Shown piece by piece: positions 7,176-9,723 of a DNA stretch of 9,723 nt; position 1 is the stretch's first letter; every line of letters begins with the position of its first letter. The notes under the pieces were generated by a model. The model did not search any database. It saw only the letters and a program-made list of their open reading frames with translations, and was not told the origin of the DNA. The stretch is from the NCBI GenBank assembly GCA_002279285.1, contig NCBR01000173.1, forward strand, positions 1-9,723, in the 5' to 3' direction. Made by a program: the position numbers and the translations under genes. Source of the stretch: Acidobacteria bacterium 37-71-11. Its GTDB lineage: Bacteria; Acidobacteriota; Thermoanaerobaculia; Thermoanaerobaculales; Thermoanaerobaculaceae.

Positions 7176-7589
7176 GCTTCACCCTCCTCTCGGGTCCATC
7201 GCAACATCGCTGTAGGACCGTTGGAACGTTTGTCTGCGGACCTGGCTCATTCTACCCGTGGCCATGGCACGATCATGGGCGCGCGCCGCGGCGGTGAGCG
7301 CGCGGCCGCTTTGCTAAGATCGCGGGCGGCACGTCGGCATTGCGTGGCGGCGCGACGGGCCGGCCACGACGGCTGAACTCGCAGCGGCGATCTCCACGGG
7401 ACGGAACGACAGTACGGGGAACTTGACCACCGCGCACGAGCCAGCAGCACAAGACGGGAAGCAGACGGCGCCACCGCCGGCGGTGCGGCGTGCGCCCGCG
7501 GGTGCTCGCCCCGTCGCAGCCGCGGGCCAGCCGGGGCCGTGCGGGCGATAGCGGCGCGCACTGAGCGCCACCCAGGGGAGGGATCGGTG
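7176..7589. other. 414-bp divergent spacer upstream of the MBL-fold gene
   Basis: No coding sequence with a start and ribosome site is supported on either strand. The span 7183-7260 is less G+C-rich and could hold promoters, for instance around ccgttggaacgtttg, but no box pair is convincing. A TTGACC at 7423-7428 lacks a matching -10. The rest is very G+C-rich with short inverted repeats, the cleanest being the 14-base palindrome at 7472-7485. Confidence 0.55.
7472..7485. promoter_or_regulatory. 14-base perfect palindrome
   Basis: CACCGCCGGCGGTG is its own reverse complement and lies about 105 bases upstream of the MBL-fold gene. It may be a protein-binding site, but in sequence this rich in G+C such palindromes also arise by chance. 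Confidence 0.2.
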
Positions 7590-8681
7590 ATGAAGCGGAC
7601 CTTACTTCTCGTCGGAGCCATCTGGCTTGCCGCCGCGGCCGCGTTCGGCCAGGCCAACGGCAAGCTCCAGATCCACTACATCGACGTCGGCCAGGGCGAC
7701 GCCGAGGTGCTCATCTCGCCGCACGGCGAGGTCGTGCTCTTCGACGACGGCGCGCGCGACCACTGCGACAAGCCGCTCGCGTACCTCGCCAAGATCGGCG
7801 TCACCAAGGTGGACGTCCACATCGCCAGCCACTACCACGACGACCACATCGGCTGCACCCAGGAGGTCCTGACCGCCTTCCCGCTCGCCGGCGCGGCGTA
7901 CGACCGCGGCGGCAGCTACACCACGACCAGCTACACGAAGTACGTGCAGGCGGTCGGGTCCCATCGCGCGACCGCCACCACCTCGACCGTGATCACCCTC
8001 GACCAGGAGTGGCCCGACCCGGTCACGATCTCGATCGTCGCTCTCAACGGCAACGGCGTCCCGACCACCAACGAGAACGACCTCAGCGTCGTCGCCGTCG
8101 TCCGCTACGGCCACTTCCGCGCCGAGCTGGGCGGCGACCTCTCCGGCTTCGACACCGGCAGCTACGCCGACATCGAGACCTCCGTCGCGCCCCTGGTCGG
8201 CCGCATCGACGTCTACAAGGTGCACCACCACTCCAGCCGCTACAGCACCAACGACGCCTGGCTCGCAACCACCACGCCGCGGATCGGGATCATCTCGGTC
8301 GGCGACGGCAACAGCTACGGCTTCCCCACCGCGGACTGTCTCGCCCGCCTGCACGCGCACGGCGTCCACACCTACTGGACGGAGGCCGGCGCCGGCGTCG
8401 CGCCGGACGCGGCGTTCGACGAGGTCGCCGGCAGCACCGTCGTCGAGGTGGCGAAGGACGCCGCCGAGTACACGGTGACGATCGCGGGCGGCGCCGTTGA
8501 CGTCTACCCGACGTGGGACGTCTCCACCACGCCGACGCCGACCCCGACTGAGACCCCGACCCCGGGATCGTTCGGACGCGTCCGCCGTCACCTCACGGCA
8601 GAGCGGCCCCCGACACCCACGCCGACGCCAACCCCGACGCCGTCACCGTCCCCGGCACCCGCGGCTGCCGCCACCCGCTGA
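7590..8681 (+). CDS. exported stand-alone ComEC-like metallo-beta-lactamase-fold hydrolase with Pro-Thr tail
   Basis: A 363-residue protein from the ATG at 7590, where GGGAGG sits 8 bases upstream and a signal peptide starts at once (MKRTLLLVGAIWLAAAAAFG). Starts further upstream would spoil the signal. Residues 25-300 form a metallo-beta-lactamase fold of the ComEC/Rec2 C-terminal type: LQIHYIDVGQGDAEVL at 26-41, metal motif His81-x-His83-x-Asp85-His86 in ASHYHDDHIG, Asp183 in ELGGDLSG, and VYKVHHHSSRYS at 208-219 in place of the usual KVGHHGSRYS. In ComEC this domain is linked to DNA uptake, probably as a nuclease; here the membrane channel is absent, so the substrate is unknown (nucleic acid or phosphoester is an inference). 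From about 312 the chain is a low-complexity Pro-Thr tail interrupted by SFGRVRRHLTAERP, ending PSPSPAPAAAATR with no anchor. Confidence 0.88.
   Translation: MKRTLLLVGAIWLAAAAAFGQANGKLQIHYIDVGQGDAEVLISPHGEVVLFDDGARDHCDKPLAYLAKIGVTKVDVHIASHYHDDHIGCTQEVLTAFPLAGAAYDRGGSYTTTSYTKYVQAVGSHRATATTSTVITLDQEWPDPVTISIVALNGNGVPTTNENDLSVVAVVRYGHFRAELGGDLSGFDTGSYADIETSVAPLVGRIDVYKVHHHSSRYSTNDAWLATTTPRIGIISVGDGNSYGFPTADCLARLHAHGVHTYWTEAGAGVAPDAAFDEVAGSTVVEVAKDAAEYTVTIAGGAVDVYPTWDVSTTPTPTPTETPTPGSFGRVRRHLTAERPPTPTPTPTPTPSPSPAPAAAATR
8523..8660 (+). repeat. low-complexity Pro-Thr coding repeat in the tail of the MBL-fold gene
   Basis: Two blocks of ACS-CCS codons, residues about 312-326 and 340-357, encode TPTPTPT and PTPTPTPTPTPSPSP runs. 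The codons vary at the third base (acg, acc, aca; ccg, ccc, cca), so this is selected protein low complexity as much as DNA repeat. Such linkers are often surface-exposed and glycosylated. The block is prone to slippage and assembly error. Confidence 0.8.
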
Positions 8682-8710
8682 CCGGCTCGCGTCCGCTGAA
8701 TGCCGGTCAG
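8678..8710. terminator. inverted repeat in the convergent gap, possible bidirectional terminator
   Basis: CTGACCGGC (8678-8686) pairs perfectly with GCCGGTCAG (8702-8710), a 9-bp stem around a 15-base loop. It overlaps the stop codon of the MBL-fold gene and nearly fills the 34-bp gap before the stop of the convergent IPTL-CTERM gene at 8716. Position and symmetry suggest it ends transcription from both sides. No T-run follows on either strand, so the mechanism is uncertain. Confidence 0.5.
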
Positions 8711-8715
8711 GCCAC

Positions 8716-9306
8716 TCAGCCCATCCGCCGCAACACCAGGACTCCGGCGACGAGCAGGAGCATCGCGAGCGCTGCCAGACCCGGCAGCGACAGGGTCGGG
8801 ATCTGCTGTCCGCCCAGCGCCGCGGTGAACGTCGCGTCCTGGTAGGAAGTGAAGGTGAGCGCGCCGAGACTCGTGGCGATGTTGGAAAACTGGTCGACTG
8901 GGGACGGAGCCGGATCGGTTGCCGGCCCAAACGAGGTGGAGAGGTCGTAGGTGGCGAAGCTCGAGTTGTCGATGTCGAGGAGGTTGTAGCCGCCACTCTT
9001 CTCAAACCCAACCCCGGGAGCGCTTTGGGCAACCAGGACCTGCTTGGGGTCCGTGAACGTGGCCGTACCGACTCCCGCGATCTCGATCGTCGAGGTGAGG
9101 CCTGGGTTGTACATGAGCCCGGGCGAAATCACGGTGATCCCCGTGGTGTCCGCCGTCACGGTGATCGTGAACGACGCGCTCGAAAACGGCGTGGTCCCGA
9201 TCGTGCCGCTCCCGGTTGCCTGGAAGGTGTAGGTGATCGGCGCCGCGAGCGCTACGCCTGAAACCACGATGCAAGCCACGGCTGCCGCCACGATGCGTGC
9301 ACGCAT
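8716..9306 (-). CDS. exported IPTL-CTERM sorting-domain protein, function unknown
   Basis: A 196-residue exported protein from the ATG at 9306 (AGGAGG ribosome site 8 bases upstream). A signal peptide covers about residues 1-22 (VAAAVACIVVSGVALAAP). The mature region, 23-165, is rich in Thr, Ser, Gly and hydrophobics, reads like beta strands (ITYTFQATGSGTIGTTPF, FSSASFTITVTAD), and has no Cys after the signal. The C-terminus is a textbook IPTL-CTERM tail: IPTL at 169-172, SLPG, a hydrophobic helix to about 192, then Arg193-Arg194. This type of tail is sorted by exosortase H-like enzymes, with the chain cut and passed to the outer surface. The mature domain belongs to no family I can name. It converges on the secreted MBL-fold gene. 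It shares tail type with the broken gene at 3552-4237 but not evident sequence identity. Confidence 0.88.
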   Translation of the reverse strand: MRARIVAAAVACIVVSGVALAAPITYTFQATGSGTIGTTPFSSASFTITVTADTTGITVISPGLMYNPGLTSTIEIAGVGTATFTDPKQVLVAQSAPGVGFEKSGGYNLLDIDNSSFATYDLSTSFGPATDPAPSPVDQFSNIATSLGALTFTSYQDATFTAALGGQQIPTLSLPGLAALAMLLLVAGVLVLRRMG

Positions 9307-9525
9307 TGAGAAATCCTCCTGGCTCCAACCCGGGTGCGCCCGGAGCGGACCCGAGCGGGTCGCGACGAGATCGTCTCGAGCTCACTGGCGAGTCGGCGAT
9401 CGAGGACGTCCATTCGGCGAGAAGACGCCTCGTCCGCGCGACGCCGCCCCGCCGCGTGCCTCGCCCGCGCTCCGACGCGCTCGCGAGCGGCGATCGAGAG
9501 CAAAGCGCGGTGCTGGCGGGGGACC

Positions 9526-9531
9526 TACAAT
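9526..9531 (+). promoter_or_regulatory. possible -10 box upstream of the Cys-rich protein gene
   Basis: TACAAT matches 5 of 6 consensus bases and lies 21 bases before the ATG at 9552, in very G+C-rich sequence. No matching -35 is visible, so it is only a candidate. The rest of the spacer 9307-9525 contains short hairpins such as GACCC/GGGTC at 9348-9361 and no gene. Confidence 0.25.
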
Positions 9532-9551
9532 CGCGCCGGGAGGAAGTGCCC

Positions 9552-9723
9552 ATGGAGTCCGAGAGCCCCCGTTGCGCCGTCTGCCCCTTCGACCCGGCCC
9601 GGCGCGTGTGCCGCAGCGAGGAGGGTCAGGCCCCGCCGTTCTGCCCGACGGTCAACGAGGCGGAGATGGCGGGACGCTGCCTGGAACAGCTCGACGAGCC
9701 GGGCCTGGGCGCCTTCGCCCGCA
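9552..9723 (+). CDS. Cys-rich protein resembling DUF1847 (partial, runs off the window)
   Basis: The ATG at 9552 has a good ribosome site (GGAGG, 8 bases upstream) and stays open to the window end, giving 57 residues. Cysteines sit at 8, 11, 20, 31 and 43: CAVC near the start, RVC, PPFCPT, and GRC. A CxxC start, a few more Cys, then a CPT motif followed by a helical segment (NEAEMAGRCLEQLDEPGLGAFAR) resembles the start of DUF1847 proteins, which are small predicted metal-binding proteins of unknown role. No signal peptide is present, so it is probably cytoplasmic and unlike its exported neighbours. The assignment is by motif memory only and the C-terminal part is missing. Confidence 0.6.
   Translation, partial: MESESPRCAVCPFDPARRVCRSEEGQAPPFCPTVNEAEMAGRCLEQLDEPGLGAFAR

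Noticed and set aside
7247..7663. Open frames on both strands in the spacer before the MBL-fold gene, including a protein-like stretch around 7320-7550
   Set aside because: No start codon with a ribosome site, biased Arg/Ala/Pro composition and no recognisable domain.
8497..9261. A 254-codon plus-strand frame overlapping the tail of the MBL-fold gene and opposite the IPTL-CTERM gene
   Set aside because: Arg/Pro-rich shadow of the Pro-Thr repeat followed by the mirror frame of a gene with a clear signal peptide and sorting tail.

Overview
This is a G+C-rich bacterial window (about two thirds G+C or more, judged by eye). It carries one housekeeping gene, a malic enzyme, set among genes for exported proteins. 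Two genes encode proteins ending in an IPTL-CTERM-like tail: a short IPTL/VPAL-type motif, one hydrophobic helix, then Arg-Arg. Such tails are associated with exosortase/EpsH-type sorting in Gram-negative, exopolysaccharide-producing bacteria such as Proteobacteria, Acidobacteria and related deep lineages. No exosortase lies in the window. Secreted M28 and M14 peptidases and a Pro-Thr-rich tail would suit an environmental acidobacterial or deltaproteobacterial-like genome, but the lineage is an inference and I cannot place it further.

Layout. On the minus strand at the left, an exported M14 zinc carboxypeptidase (3354 down to 1849) is followed after 10 bp by an exported M28 zinc aminopeptidase (1838 down to 219). 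They look like a two-gene operon for extracytoplasmic peptide breakdown. Upstream of them, also on the minus strand, is a VPAL/IPTL-CTERM protein gene (4237 down to 3552). It is broken by a perfect 20-bp tandem duplication, and removing one copy restores a clean 221-residue frame. A 417-bp divergent spacer with a candidate promoter separates it from the plus-strand malic enzyme gene (4655-6376), which keeps all its catalytic residues and has a possible terminator behind it.

On the right, a minus-strand exported protein of unknown family (7175 down to 6553) is split into two reading frames joined by a TGATG overlap. It is either a translationally coupled pair or one gene with a single-base frameshift. 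A 414-bp divergent spacer leads to a plus-strand exported metallo-beta-lactamase-fold protein (7590-8681). This resembles the hydrolase domain of ComEC, but stands alone and has a Pro-Thr tail. It converges on a second, intact IPTL-CTERM protein (9306 down to 8716), and a 9-bp-stem inverted repeat fills the 34-bp gap. The window ends inside a plus-strand gene for a small Cys-rich protein resembling DUF1847.

How the genes fit together. The shared theme is export: six of the seven complete or repairable loci start with a signal peptide, and two carry sorting tails. There is no sign of a phage, insertion sequence, CRISPR array, tRNA or rRNA. The most notable observations are the two interrupted exported-protein genes and the stand-alone secreted ComEC-like hydrolase.
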